Origin: Metabacillus rhizolycopersici
GTDB lineage: Bacteria > Bacillota > Bacilli > Bacillales > Bacillaceae
Length of the DNA stretch: 64,000 nt
NCBI RefSeq assembly: GCF_020075705.1
Contig: NZ_JAIQUM010000007.1
Coordinates: forward strand, 1-64,000
Direction: 5' to 3'
Shown piece after piece: positions 1 to 8,715 of this stretch. How positions within the stretch are numbered: the stretch's first letter is position 1; the number at the start of each line of letters is the position of its first letter. Under the pieces are notes generated by a model. That model did not search any database. It was not told the origin of the DNA and saw only the letters and a program-made list of their open reading frames with translations. Made by a program: the position numbers and the translations under genes.

Positions 1-2
1 AT

Positions 3-239
3 CGATCAGTGGAATCAAGAGCCAATAAACGGCCGATGATGTCAGATATTCGAGAATCGGGCAGTGTTGAACAGGACGCCGATGTCATTTTGTTCTTGTA
101 TCGTGAAGCATATTATGACAAGGACTCTCAGGATGAAACACTAGAAATCATCGTTTCGAAAAACCGAAATGGTCCAGTTGGAACCGTCGCAGTGAATTAC
201 AATGAGTATACAGGAAAGATTGAGGAGCAAAAGGAATAG
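3..239 (+). CDS. Replicative DNA helicase DnaB-type, C-terminal fragment (5' end outside window)
   Basis: The reading frame is open from the window edge; only the last 78 codons are present. The residues R-S-V-E-S-R then [23 protein letters not shown] and [10 protein letters not shown] match the C-terminal end of the RecA-like motor domain of DnaB family helicases (B. subtilis DnaC), which unwind DNA ahead of the replisome as a hexamer. The GTG at 9 lies inside the conserved SRSVESR segment, so it is not the true start. The tail after [12 protein letters not shown] is short, as in chromosomal and phage DnaB. A paralogue cannot be excluded without the 5' part. The family is secure; whether this is the main replicative copy is not. 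Confidence 0.88.
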   Translation, partial: RSVESRANKRPMMSDIRESGSVEQDADVILFLYREAYYDKDSQDETLEIIVSKNRNGPVGTVAVNYNEYTGKIEEQKE

Positions 240-310
240 CGACTTATCCTTCAATAACCTAAAGAACGAAAACCAAAGGTGAAAAAATTCTCATATCGAG
301 GTGTTATCAC

Positions 311-739
311 GTGATTGTGAAAGATCTTTACCTGGATTCTATACGTTTTGAAGAATCATCATTGGCCCATTACATCCACCATTTACTAGAAGAGGGGAGA
401 ATTTCATTGGATGACAATATATCTAAAATAGATTTTGATCAAGCAGATCATTGGAAAGTAGCGGAAATGATTGAAAACAATGTATTAAGTTTCCATAAGG
501 TTGGTATCTACTCACTGAAGATGAATCAGAATGAGTTTGTGTTCATTTTTGCTGAGAGCGAGCAAAAGGCAATCAAATTTTATATTGAAACATTTCGTCA
601 TGCTCCTTTGAGTTGTCATGAGTATTCGCTGGATTTTGAGATTGTAAGAGGTCATGGGGTGATTTCGTTTCGGGAGATGAGGAAGGAGTTTATGGGGTTT
701 CCGGTTGTTGCGGGGTATTTTGAGAGGGTGGGGACCTAG
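311..739 (+). CDS. Conserved-looking hypothetical protein, 142 aa
   Basis: The GTG start at 311 is preceded by GAGGTG at 299-304, a good ribosome binding site. The product is acidic and soluble, with no signal peptide or membrane segment. It has an N-terminal helical part (about residues 1-60) and a beta-rich C-terminal half ending in VAGYFERVGT. I do not recognise the family. It lies 71 bases after the dnaB-type gene on the same strand and is followed by a terminator at 828-855, so the two may be cotranscribed. Codon use is similar to the neighbours. No function is assigned. Confidence 0.6.
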   Translation: MIVKDLYLDSIRFEESSLAHYIHHLLEEGRISLDDNISKIDFDQADHWKVAEMIENNVLSFHKVGIYSLKMNQNEFVFIFAESEQKAIKFYIETFRHAPLSCHEYSLDFEIVRGHGVISFREMRKEFMGFPVVAGYFERVGT

Positions 740-827
740 GTAACAGATGATGATTTTTAATAGAAGTGTTCATCAAGAAGAATTGGTTTCCTTAAATTAG
801 TATGTTATTTGGCATTTTAAGTTAGAA

Positions 828-855
828 AAAAAGGGTCCTATATGAGACCCTTTTT
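828..855 (+). terminator. Rho-independent terminator
   Basis: A stem AAAAAGGGTC / GACCCTTTTT encloses an 8-base loop and ends in a T-run. It follows the hypothetical gene at 311-739 and would work in either direction. Confidence 0.8.
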
Positions 856-954
856 CATGTAAAAAAGTTATGTATTTATTAATATACTTTTATAAAATAC
901 AACTTTCGACCTTTCCTAAATAAACAACAAGAGTACCCCAAAGGAGAACTCTTG

Positions 955-1374
955 TTATTTATTATAACGATCTATTTGTTGATATAAATCCTCTATAACT
1001 TCTTCTTTTGCTTCAGAGTCCTCATGATTTTTTATTTGTTCCAACAGTTTATAATATACAAAGATTCTATTTTCTTTTCTTAGTTGCATCCAATTAAGGA
1101 GGTCATCAATAATCATATCAGTTAATACTGAAGGATCATTATATTTGCTTTTTAATTCTTTCCAAGTTTCAATAATCTCGTTTTCAACTGATTCCATTGA
1201 ACGATTTCTAAGTACGGAATCGAGTAAACTAGGAACTCTAGATGGAATCTCTGGTTGTTCTAATATACTTTTTTTTCTAGAAGGGATGATTTTCTTAGGT
1301 TTCCTACGTGGGATATTAGGATGATTTTTATTTTCTTCAACTGCTGAGATAAAATAAAAATTATTGTTATCCAT
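955..1374 (-). CDS. Putative immunity protein for the adjacent deaminase toxin, 139 aa
   Basis: The ATG is preceded by AAGGGGAG, a good binding site. The protein has a basic, proline-rich N-terminal stretch (RRKPKKIIPSRKK, about residues 23-35) and then an acidic helical domain (residues 55-139). I do not recognise the fold. It begins 14 bases after the stop of the deaminase-like gene on the same strand. This toxin-then-immunity order and tight spacing is the usual layout of polymorphic toxin cassettes, so an immunity role is inferred from context only. No membrane segment is visible, so the product should be cytoplasmic. Confidence 0.55.
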   Translation of the reverse strand: MDNNNFYFISAVEENKNHPNIPRRKPKKIIPSRKKSILEQPEIPSRVPSLLDSVLRNRSMESVENEIIETWKELKSKYNDPSVLTDMIIDDLLNWMQLRKENRIFVYYKLLEQIKNHEDSEAKEEVIEDLYQQIDRYNK

Positions 1375-1388
1375 TTAAAATCTCCCCT

Positions 1389-1784
1389 TTATAATTCATT
1401 ATAAGGAACTTCATAATATATTGTTAATATTATTCTTGGAAACAAGCGTGCAAATTCAATAAAATGATTTTCACAGCTAAGGCAAGGTTCACGATAAGTG
1501 TATAATTCAACTTTTCCTCTGTTGTCAGAAAAATCCGGGTCAAAGATACTTATCAGTTTTTCTATAATTTTAGACTCAGTATCCCTTTGCCTTTCCATAC
1601 TTCCTTTACCTATTTCGCGATGGCTGTTTACTTGTAACTTGTATGTTCTTGTACCTTCCGATAAAAAATCATCTCTCATAAAATCAAAAGGATCATTTTT
1701 TTGGTTATTTGAAACTTTACTATGAGCAATAAAACATCCTGACTTGCCTAATTGTGCTCGGAATACTTCTTTAAAGGAACTCAT
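1389..1784 (-). CDS. Deaminase-fold toxin domain, possibly an orphan C-terminal cassette, 131 aa
   Basis: The C-terminal half carries the zinc-dependent deaminase signature: DTE at residues 68-70 (the D-x-E variant of H-x-E) and PCLSC at residues 100-104, followed by a beta strand RIILTIYYE. This pattern is known from nucleic-acid or nucleotide deaminase toxins of bacterial polymorphic toxin systems. No signal peptide, LXG or PT domain precedes it, and residues 1-45 are unremarkable. The ATG directly follows a decayed gene end that codes for ...YGKPYHK-stop, and there is no clear ribosome binding site. The gene may therefore be a displaced 3' cassette, expressed only by coupling or after recombination onto a full toxin. 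It could also act as a small cytidine deaminase-like enzyme, but that is less likely. Confidence 0.65.
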   Translation of the reverse strand: MSSFKEVFRAQLGKSGCFIAHSKVSNNQKNDPFDFMRDDFLSEGTRTYKLQVNSHREIGKGSMERQRDTESKIIEKLISIFDPDFSDNRGKVELYTYREPCLSCENHFIEFARLFPRIILTIYYEVPYNEL

Positions 1785-1830
1785 TTACTTATGATACGGT
1801 TTACCGTAACGAATCTAAATGAGGTTTTTT
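1780..1830 (-). repeat. Gene-end repeat, copy A (codes for YGKPYHK-stop)
   Basis: One of five dispersed minus-strand copies. The ends CTCATTTA / TAAATGAG and the inner TACGGT / ACCGTA are inverted repeats. On the minus strand the sequence reads ...RYGKPYHK followed by TAA and then the ATG of the deaminase-like gene. A TAG interrupts the frame upstream of the conserved residues. Confidence 0.7.
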
Positions 1831-1985
1831 TAATCTTAATTAATTTTAATATCATCTATTGTTATTGATTAAATATAGGACCCTGTAAAAATCACTTTGC
1901 TCATTATTAATTTTTCTAACATTAATCTCCAATATTTTCGAGTTATCTATTATAATTTATAGGAATATTTCCCTTTGCCAAATAA

Positions 1986-2023
1986 GAATCATTCCGATAT
2001 TATATAAATCGTAATGATTTTGA
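1986..2023 (+). promoter_or_regulatory. Zur-like (Fur family) double operator upstream of the transporter operon
   Basis: TCGTAATGATTTTGA at 2009-2023 closely resembles the B. subtilis Zur half-sites (TCGTAATnATTACGA). A second similar site in opposite orientation lies at 1986-2000. Together AATCATTCCGAT and ATCGTAATGATT form a 12-bp inverted repeat with one mismatch. The position, 20-50 bases before the first gene, suits repression by a metal-sensing regulator. Zur is the best guess; Fur is possible. Confidence 0.5.
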
Positions 2024-2039
2024 AAAAGGGAGATTCACT

Positions 2040-3639
2040 ATGAAAACAATAAAAAATAATAATTGGTACGGCTTCGTAAGTTGTAAAATTTTCCATGAAT
2101 ACATAAAAAATCACTTTCTTAAAATTAGTATCTTATTGGTATGTATCAGCTTGTTAAGTGCTTGTACGCAGTCCTTGCAAAGTACTGATGAGGAAAAAGC
2201 AGAGGACAAACACATCAGTTTCCTCTATAATTTCTCCACTAATTCTCTAGATCCTCATGTTGATTCAAGTTATATTCCATTAAGAGCAGGGATAACTGAA
2301 ACACTAGTCCGACTAGATGAAAAAAATTTAACTATCGCACCATGGCTGGCAGAGAGCTGGGAAGGTGATAATGGTCAAGATTGGAAGATTAAACTTCGTG
2401 AAGATGTCACGTTCCAAAATGGTAATAAAATGGATGCTAAAGCGGTAAAAGCCTCTCTTGAACGAGCACTGAAAGAGAGTGTCGCCATTCAAAATGCACT
2501 CAAAATCGATAAGATTGAAGCAGATGGCTATACATTGCATATTTCAACGAAGGAACCTTTTCCAGAGTTTATTTCTGAGCTTGTTAACCCAAATGTTTCG
2601 ATCATTGACGTAACAGAAGAGGATATTGTCAACAAACCGATCGGTACAGGACCTTTTGCCTTGAAGTCATTCACACCTGGAAGCAAGCTTGAGCTTGAGC
2701 GCTATGCTGATTATTGGGATGGTGCTTCAAATCTTGATTCAGTGACATTCGCTTTTAATGAGGATGCAAACGCTCGTTCACTTGCACTGAAGTCTGGGCA
2801 AGTTGATATTGTTTATCGTCCAGAGGTAGAAAGCTTGGAATCGTTACGAGCACAAGACGGGATTGAAGTTGAATCCACTGCAACCTTCCGTGTACATCAA
2901 ATGACGATGAATATGGAGCGCAAAAGTTTGCAGGATGTCAATGTACGTCGCGCTGTTGATGCATTGATTGACCGCCAGAAGATTGTTGACACGATTCTTT
3001 TAGGGTATGCTGAACCTGCCGTTGGACCATTTTTACCATCACTGCCGTTTGCCCCTGCTTATCAAAAGAGTGAAACGGGATTGGATATAGCTGTAAAGTA
3101 CTTGAAGGAAGCAGGCTATTCACTTAAAAATAAGAAAATGCAAAAAGATGGAGAACCACTTAAATTTACACTTCTAACCTATAGCGCAAGAGCAGACTTG
3201 CCATTAATTGCTCAAGTTTTCCAATCGGACGCTAAACGAATCGGAATTGATGTTGAAATTCGCCAAATTGATATCCCTGAGGAATACATGGCGTCAAACC
3301 GGGATTGGGATTTGGCTACGTATAGTAATTTAACTGCTCCGCGTGGAGATGCTGGCTATTATTTAAACGCAACCTATCACCCGACTGGCGCTCTCAACTT
3401 TAGCGGTGCTCATGAGCCTGAACTGACTGCAATCATTGACAAGCTCAAATCAAACTGTCAGTCAAGAAGAACGAGCTGTACTTGCGGAGCAGGCGGCTGA
3501 TTATGTCCATGACAATGTAATCAATTCATTTGTCTTGCATCCTTCTACGATTGTTGCGTATAACGAAAACAAAGTTAAAAATTGGCTGACAACAAAAAGT
3601 GAGTATTACATGATTACAAACGAGTTGGATGTGAAGTAA
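2040..3639 (+). pseudogene. Nickel/oligopeptide ABC transporter substrate-binding lipoprotein (family 5), frameshifted
   Basis: Family 5 solute-binding protein of the NikA/OppA/CntA type. A membrane segment and lipobox LLSAC with Cys42 mark it as a lipoprotein. The body holds typical elements: LAESW, LREDVTFQNG and PIGTGPF. The main frame runs to about 3465, where one extra base in CTCAAATCAAAC breaks it. The following frame continues as NQTVSQEERAVLAEQAADYV to the stop at 3637-3639, restoring a full-length protein of about 530 residues. The gene is thus either inactivated by a single-base insertion or the base is a sequence error. It is the first gene of the operon and abuts the permease gene without a gap. 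The exact ligand is not predictable; metal or a metal-chelator complex is favoured by the operator. Confidence 0.85.
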
Positions 3640-4584
3640 ATGGTTCAAATTCTTGCTCGGAAATTCTTTGAAGTTTTATTTTTTATGTTATTTATTACAT
3701 TTGTCAGTTTTTTATTTGTTCGGCTTGCACCTGGCGATCCTGTTTTGACCATTTTGAATGTTGATGAACTATCAGTTAGTCAGGAGCAAGTAGAGACATT
3801 AAGAGAAGAGATGGGGTTTAACCAGCCATTACTCGTTCAATACGGGCTTTGGCTGCTTAAATTTATCCAGCTTGATTTCGGAGAGTCTTATGTCACAGGT
3901 CAACCTGTAATGGATATGATTTTAATGGGATTGCCTGCCACAATTGAATTAGCCATTGGTGCGTTGATTGTCATGTTGATTGTCTCAATTCCATTAGGAT
4001 CGCTCTCTGCCCTTTATCGAAATAGCTGGATTGATCAGGTGAGTAGAATCCTATCAATTCTTGGTGCGGCCATCCCAAGTTTTTGGCTTGGCCTTATTTT
4101 TATCGATTTATTCGGTGTACGTTTCAACTGGCTTCCGACCATGGGGAGAGAAGGATTCGTCTCATTGGTCTTACCGTCACTGACGCTTGGGCTGGCTATT
4201 TCAAGTGTATATGTTCGTTTACTTCGTTCCAGCTTGCTTGATTCGCTTAGTCAGGAATTTATCCGTGCAGCAAGAACACGTGGGTTATCAGAACGGCGAA
4301 TTTTTCTAGTGCATGCATTTCGACACAGCCTTCCACCTGTTATTACCGTATTTGGAGTCAGCTTAGGAAGCTTAATCGGTGGTGTCGTGGTAATTGAAGT
4401 TTTATTTGCGTATCCAGGGATAGGAAAGCTTGTCGTTGATGCGATACGTCAACGTGATTATCCCCTTATACAAGGATATATTTTAATCATGGCGATTATT
4501 GTTTTCATTGTAAATACATGTGTGGATTTATCTTACCGGTATTTAAATCCTGAAATGAAACTAAAGGAAAGGGAGACCAATTGA
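3640..4584 (+). CDS. ABC transporter permease, NikB/OppB type, 314 aa
   Basis: Inner-membrane permease of a family 5 (nickel/dipeptide) importer. The protein opens with a membrane helix ending in FVRLAPGDP, a hallmark of OppB/NikB/DppB proteins. The EAA loop that contacts the ATPase reads EFIRAARTRGLSERR, followed by HAFRHSLPPVI. About six membrane segments are apparent and the length is normal. The ATG begins directly after the stop of the binding-protein gene, and the 3' end overlaps the next permease gene (TGATG). It should form a heterodimer with the next product. Substrate choice between nickel, a metallophore complex and peptide cannot be read from this subunit. Confidence 0.9.
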   Translation: MVQILARKFFEVLFFMLFITFVSFLFVRLAPGDPVLTILNVDELSVSQEQVETLREEMGFNQPLLVQYGLWLLKFIQLDFGESYVTGQPVMDMILMGLPATIELAIGALIVMLIVSIPLGSLSALYRNSWIDQVSRILSILGAAIPSFWLGLIFIDLFGVRFNWLPTMGREGFVSLVLPSLTLGLAISSVYVRLLRSSLLDSLSQEFIRAARTRGLSERRIFLVHAFRHSLPPVITVFGVSLGSLIGGVVVIEVLFAYPGIGKLVVDAIRQRDYPLIQGYILIMAIIVFIVNTCVDLSYRYLNPEMKLKERETN

Positions 4585-5432
4585 TGAAAGGATTGTCTAT
4601 ACGTTTGCCAAAAATAAAAAAAACCAGATGGCAAGGAATGATGACGCTGATATGCGTAGTCCTTGTTTTGACAGCTACTATCTATGCTTTTTTTTATTTA
4701 CGGCATGATCCAACATTAACAAATCTCGATGGGCGCCTTCAGGAGATGAGCCTTCAGCATCCACTCGGAACAGATCAACTCGGTCGAGACGTACTAACTA
4801 GGCTTTTGCTAGGCGGTCAGCAGACAATTGGCTATAGCTTGTTGGCACTAATTGTTGCTCTTATCATTGGAATCCCCATAGGTCTTATTGCCGGATATAA
4901 ACGCGGGTTGGTTGATCGGGTGTTTATGCGAATAGCTGATGGATTTTTAGCATTTCCAGATACGATTGTTGCGATTGTTCTAAGTGGTTTACTCGGACCG
5001 GGCATCAGTAACCTTGTGTTTGCTATCGTGATGGTCAAATGGGTTAGTTATGCCCGACTTGTTCGAAGTACAATTTTATCAGAATCTCAAAAAGATTATG
5101 TGCTGATTGCCCGCACCAATGGACTTTCTTCAAGTAAAATCATGCGAAAGCATCTTTTTCCGCATATTGTAGGGCATGTACTCGTACTCGCAAGTCTCGA
5201 TCTCGGCAAAATTATTTTGCTCATTTCTGCTTTTTCATACATCGGACTTGGAGCACAGCCCCCAATTCCTGAATGGGGAGCCATGCTAAACGACTCACGT
5301 CCATATTTTCAGTCAAGACCTGAATTAATGATCTATCCTGGTTTAGCGATTGTGGTTGTTGTGCTATTAACCAATATGTTGGGCGATTATTTACGTGACC
5401 ATTTTGATGTGAAGAAAGAGGTGCGGCAATGA
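4584..5432 (+). CDS. ABC transporter permease, NikC/OppC type, 282 aa
   Basis: Second permease of the same importer. LQHPLGTDQLGRDVLTRLL near residue 50 is the conserved N-terminal signature of NikC/OppC/DppC, and the EAA loop reads DYVLIARTNGLSSSKI. Five or six membrane segments follow the first helix. A TTG codon lies three bases earlier, but the ATG at 4584 overlaps the previous stop as TGATG and has GGGAG at a fitting distance, so I prefer it. The 3' end overlaps the first ATPase gene by four bases (ATGA), which points to translational coupling throughout the operon. Confidence 0.9.
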   Translation: MKGLSIRLPKIKKTRWQGMMTLICVVLVLTATIYAFFYLRHDPTLTNLDGRLQEMSLQHPLGTDQLGRDVLTRLLLGGQQTIGYSLLALIVALIIGIPIGLIAGYKRGLVDRVFMRIADGFLAFPDTIVAIVLSGLLGPGISNLVFAIVMVKWVSYARLVRSTILSESQKDYVLIARTNGLSSSKIMRKHLFPHIVGHVLVLASLDLGKIILLISAFSYIGLGAQPPIPEWGAMLNDSRPYFQSRPELMIYPGLAIVVVVLLTNMLGDYLRDHFDVKKEVRQ

Positions 5433-6229
5433 TTTTATCGATTGAACAAGTATCGATTAGCAGCAGAGAAAAGAGACTTGTTGATAACGTGTCACTCTCT
5501 ATTCGTGAAGGAGAGTGGTGTGCACTGGTTGGACAAAGCGGGAGCGGTAAAACCTTACTCTCACAGGCAATTGGACAGATACTCTCACCTAATTTACAAG
5601 TTGAGGGAAAGATTCTTTTTAAAGAAGAAGATTTGCTGTCGTTATCACAAAAGCAAATGAGGACAATTCGCGGCCAAAAATTGTCTTATATTTTTCAAGA
5701 TTACCAGGGTTCTTTTACACCTTTTAGAACGATTGGCCAGCATTTTGAAGAATATCAGAAAGCTCACGACATTCTCGACGCAAAAATGCGGAAGTTAAAG
5801 TCTATGGATGCGCTTGGATCAGTAGGGTTAGATGAAGCTTTGTACAACCGATACCCATTTCAGCTAAGTGGAGGACAACTTCAGCGAGTATCGATTGCGA
5901 TGGCACTATTGCTGTCGCCGGATTTATTAATTGCGGATGAAGTAACTACAGCACTTGACAGTGTTTCTGGGCATAAGGTTTTAGAATTGCTGGCAAGGAG
6001 ACAAAAGGAAATAGGCTGTGCGATTTTATTCATTACCCATGATTGGCGCCATGTCAGACGCTATGCGACCCGCCTAGCTGTCATGAAGGAAGGAAAAATT
6101 GTTGAATCAGGTGGGAAGCATCGCATACTTGACCATCCGCAACACGAATATACAAAGCAGTTAATCCAAGCTGCACCTACACTAAGACGGGGCCTTCCAT
6201 CGGGATTACAGGAGGTAGAAAACGTATGA
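5429..6229 (+). CDS. ABC transporter ATP-binding protein, NikD/OppD type, 266 aa
   Basis: Cytoplasmic ATPase that energises the importer. Walker A is GQSGSGKT (residues 35-42), the signature is LSGGQ (146-150) and Walker B is LLIADE followed by TTALD. The HDWRHVRRYATR segment holds the switch histidine. The C-terminal HEYTKQLIQAAP element is typical of nickel/oligopeptide transporter ATPases. Its start overlaps the permease gene by four bases, and its end overlaps the second ATPase gene by four. The length is slightly short for OppD but normal for NikD/CntD. Confidence 0.9.
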   Translation: MILSIEQVSISSREKRLVDNVSLSIREGEWCALVGQSGSGKTLLSQAIGQILSPNLQVEGKILFKEEDLLSLSQKQMRTIRGQKLSYIFQDYQGSFTPFRTIGQHFEEYQKAHDILDAKMRKLKSMDALGSVGLDEALYNRYPFQLSGGQLQRVSIAMALLLSPDLLIADEVTTALDSVSGHKVLELLARRQKEIGCAILFITHDWRHVRRYATRLAVMKEGKIVESGGKHRILDHPQHEYTKQLIQAAPTLRRGLPSGLQEVENV

Positions 6230-6987
6230 GCCTGCTTACTGTTAAACAACTAACAAAATCATATCAAGCAGGAAAAACAGCGATAAACAACCTTTCCTTT
6301 GAGCTGAACAAGGGTGAATGCCTTGGCCTCGTCGGTGAAAGTGGCTGTGGTAAAAGCACACTGGCCCGTTGCTTGCTGCATATTGAACCGATTAACAGCG
6401 GCTCAATTTATTTTAAGAACGAAGCAATTGAACGGCTTAGTGAGCGTCAGTTGCACCCTTATCGAAAAAAGATTCAAATCGTGTTTCAAAATCCCTCAGC
6501 TGCTTTAAATCCAAAGCTTAAAATAAAGGATTCACTGATTGACCCTTACGCCCAGTATAGTAAGGAACTTAATCTTAGCCATTTTTCGTATACCTCTAAG
6601 GAAGCCTTTGTAAAGCAGCTTCTTGAAGCTGTTGAACTGCCGCCGAGCTTAGCTGATCAATATCCTCATGAATTAAGTGGGGGACAGCGGCAACGTGTAA
6701 CGATTGCCCGTGCTATTAGTATTGAACCAGAGCTTATTGTTTTAGATGAGCCGACCGCAAGCCTTGATGTCATTTCACAAGGGGCAGTACTTACTTTATT
6801 GACAGAGCTTCGCGAAGTTTTAAATCTCTCTTACTTGTTTATTTCACATGATCTTGCTGCTGTCAGGCAAATAAGCCAGCGGATCATGGTTATGAAAGAC
6901 GGGAAGCTTGTCGATCAATTCAACCGCGATCATTTATTTGCTGAGGAACGCCATCCTTATACAAAAGAGCTCATTTCATTTTTTTAG
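6226..6987 (+). CDS. ABC transporter ATP-binding protein, NikE/OppF type, 253 aa
   Basis: Second ATPase of the importer. Walker A is GESGCGKST (residues 37-45), the signature is LSGGQRQRVTIARA, and Walker B is LIVLDEPTASLD. The C-terminal RHPYTKELI is the usual end of the OppF/NikE family. The ATG overlaps the upstream ATPase stop (ATGA). The product probably pairs with NikD as an asymmetric nucleotide-binding dimer. A decayed copy of the same gene's 3' end follows at about 7020-7168. Confidence 0.9.
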   Translation: MSLLTVKQLTKSYQAGKTAINNLSFELNKGECLGLVGESGCGKSTLARCLLHIEPINSGSIYFKNEAIERLSERQLHPYRKKIQIVFQNPSAALNPKLKIKDSLIDPYAQYSKELNLSHFSYTSKEAFVKQLLEAVELPPSLADQYPHELSGGQRQRVTIARAISIEPELIVLDEPTASLDVISQGAVLTLLTELREVLNLSYLFISHDLAAVRQISQRIMVMKDGKLVDQFNRDHLFAEERHPYTKELISFF

Positions 6988-7019
6988 ATAGAACGGTAGT
7001 GAATAACAACACCAATATC

Positions 7020-7168
7020 AATCTTGTCATCGGCTGTAAATGTTATGAAGCAAGCGTATTATGGTGATGCATCACGGTTGTATTGTAGATGAATGTAAGA
7101 AACAAGAGCTATTCTCAGAGAACAGACATCCCTATACAAAAGAATTGCTTCATGTTTTTGAATTGTAA
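7020..7168 (+). pseudogene. Remnant of a second NikE/OppF-type ATPase gene (3' end)
   Basis: The frame from about 7055 to the TAA at 7166-7168 codes for RIMVMHHGCIVDE then ELFSENRHPYTKELL. This matches the end of the intact ATPase just upstream (RIMVMKDGKLVDQ ... LFAEERHPYTKELI). About 30 further bases upstream are recognisable but broken. The remnant lacks the Walker motifs. It suggests either a tandem duplication or a former neighbouring transporter that was deleted. Confidence 0.7.
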
Positions 7169-7180
7169 GGAGGAAGTAAA

Positions 7181-8521
7181 TTGAATCATCGATCCTATCT
7201 AGCCTTAGCCATTCCTCTCATCATTTCAACCATAACAACCCCTTTATTAGGTGTTGTAGACATGGCTGTAGTAGGACAGTTACCAAATCCAGCTTATATC
7301 GGAGGTGTAGCTATTGGTACCATTATCTTTAATACAATGTATTGGTTATTCGGCTTTTTGCGAGTCAGTACATCTGGTTTTGCTGCTCAAGCACATGGGG
7401 CTAATGATGAAAGACAACAAGTACTTGCGTTAATCAGACCGTTGTTTATTGCTTTTTCTGTAGGAATAAGTTTTCTCTTCTTACAGTGGCCAATCCTGCA
7501 TCTGGCCTTTGCTTTTATTAGTCCTGCACCTGATGTTCATAAGTTTGCATCTGATTATTTTTCAATCCGAATATGGGGAGCCCCATTTACTCTAATGAAT
7601 TACGTCGTTATCGGTTGGTTAATAGGTCGATCCCATATAAAGTTATCATTGTCCCTTCAACTGCTTATGAATCTTATTAATATTATACTAACTGTCATTT
7701 TTGTGAAATGGTTTTTTTGGGGTGTGTCGGGTGTTGCCGCAGCCACACTCATTTCTGAAATAACAGCGCTTATTCTAAGCCTACTAATGATTATAAAAGC
7801 ACTGCCAAAATCATTTAGCTTCCCTACAATAAAAGAAATCATTGACCCGGTACCTTTTAAAAAGATGATGGCTATGAATCGAGACTTAATGATCAGAACC
7901 ATCTGTTTACTAATTGTTTTTAATTTATTTACAGCTAAGGGTGCTTCGTTTGGAACAGAAATATTGGCAGCCAATGCCATTCTTATTCAAATTCATTACA
8001 TGATGGCATACTCCTTTGACGGCTTTGCTAATGCCTCAAGTATTTATGTAGGAAAAGCAATAGGTTCCAATAATGAGTCTCTGTACAAGAAGACACTATC
8101 ATTATCTTGCCAGTGGGCCCTTCTTTCTTCCTTGTTTATTACGGGAGTTTATTACTTATGTAAGGGTTATATCATACCCTTATTTACGCAAACGCAGAGC
8201 GTCATTGAATTAATTAACACGTATGAACAATGGATCATGTTATATCCAATATCAGCAAGCTTTGGTCTCATTCTTTATGGTGTGTTTACTGGAGCAACTG
8301 AAGCTAAACCAATTCGAAACTCAATAATTTATGCACTAGCTATTTTTCTGGTCGTTTTATATGTATCTGTTCCTTCTCTTCAAAACCATGGGTTATGGCT
8401 AGCCTTTATTATATTTAGCTTAGGTCGTTCATTTTTTTTAGCCATATATATCCCTAAGTTAAATCGTAAGCTCTTTTCTATAAAAGGAGATCGTTATGAG
8501 GATAATAGCAGGATTAGCTAG
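7181..8521 (+). CDS. MATE family efflux transporter (DinF-like), 446 aa
   Basis: Polytopic membrane protein of the MATE/DinF family, which exports drugs or metabolites by Na+ or H+ antiport. About twelve hydrophobic segments are visible. The N-terminal helix ALAIPLIISTITTPLLGVVD and the following DMAVVGQL are characteristic of DinF-type MATE proteins. The start is TTG at 7181, with GGAGGAAG upstream. It follows the transporter operon and the ATPase remnant on the same strand, so it could be cotranscribed. In staphylopine-type clusters an exporter (CntE, an MFS protein) accompanies the importer; a matching role here would be speculative. Confidence 0.85.
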   Translation: MNHRSYLALAIPLIISTITTPLLGVVDMAVVGQLPNPAYIGGVAIGTIIFNTMYWLFGFLRVSTSGFAAQAHGANDERQQVLALIRPLFIAFSVGISFLFLQWPILHLAFAFISPAPDVHKFASDYFSIRIWGAPFTLMNYVVIGWLIGRSHIKLSLSLQLLMNLINIILTVIFVKWFFWGVSGVAAATLISEITALILSLLMIIKALPKSFSFPTIKEIIDPVPFKKMMAMNRDLMIRTICLLIVFNLFTAKGASFGTEILAANAILIQIHYMMAYSFDGFANASSIYVGKAIGSNNESLYKKTLSLSCQWALLSSLFITGVYYLCKGYIIPLFTQTQSVIELINTYEQWIMLYPISASFGLILYGVFTGATEAKPIRNSIIYALAIFLVVLYVSVPSLQNHGLWLAFIIFSLGRSFFLAIYIPKLNRKLFSIKGDRYEDNSRIS

Positions 8522-8571
8522 ATACAAAAATAGAGTAGTAAATTGATATAAATATACCTCAGGGTGTAGAC

Positions 8572-8615
8572 AAACCCCTTTTCTGAAAATTAAATTGAAG
8601 AAAAAGGGGGTTTTT
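8572..8615 (+). terminator. Rho-independent terminator after the MATE gene
   Basis: AAACCCCTTTTCT pairs with AGAAAAAGGGGGTTT around a 14-base loop, followed by a short T-run. It closes the transporter/MATE transcription unit. Confidence 0.85.
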
Positions 8616-8660
8616 AATGATTTTACATATCTTGATGATCATCTTAACCAATCATACTAA

Positions 8661-8715
8661 AAACCTCATTTACTTATGATACGGTTCACCACCATTAACC
8701 CTAAAAAATCCCGCC
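8661..8715 (-). repeat. Gene-end repeat, copy B (codes for AGFFRVNGGEPYHK-stop)
   Basis: On the minus strand this reads CMAGFFRVNGGEPYHK-TAA, then ATGAGG. It lies after the MATE terminator with no gene body attached. It is closest to copy E at 19.3 kb; the two differ mostly by synonymous or conservative changes (V/I, F/Y). Confidence 0.7.

Noticed and set aside
1780..1830. Gene-end repeat as a plain Rho-independent terminator
   Set aside because: Copy A has a T-run and a nested stem, but copies B and E lack the second arm while keeping the coding tail, so the coding origin explains more.
3436..3480. Programmed frameshift in the binding protein gene
   Set aside because: No slippery heptamer followed by a pseudoknot or internal binding site is seen, and other family members need none.
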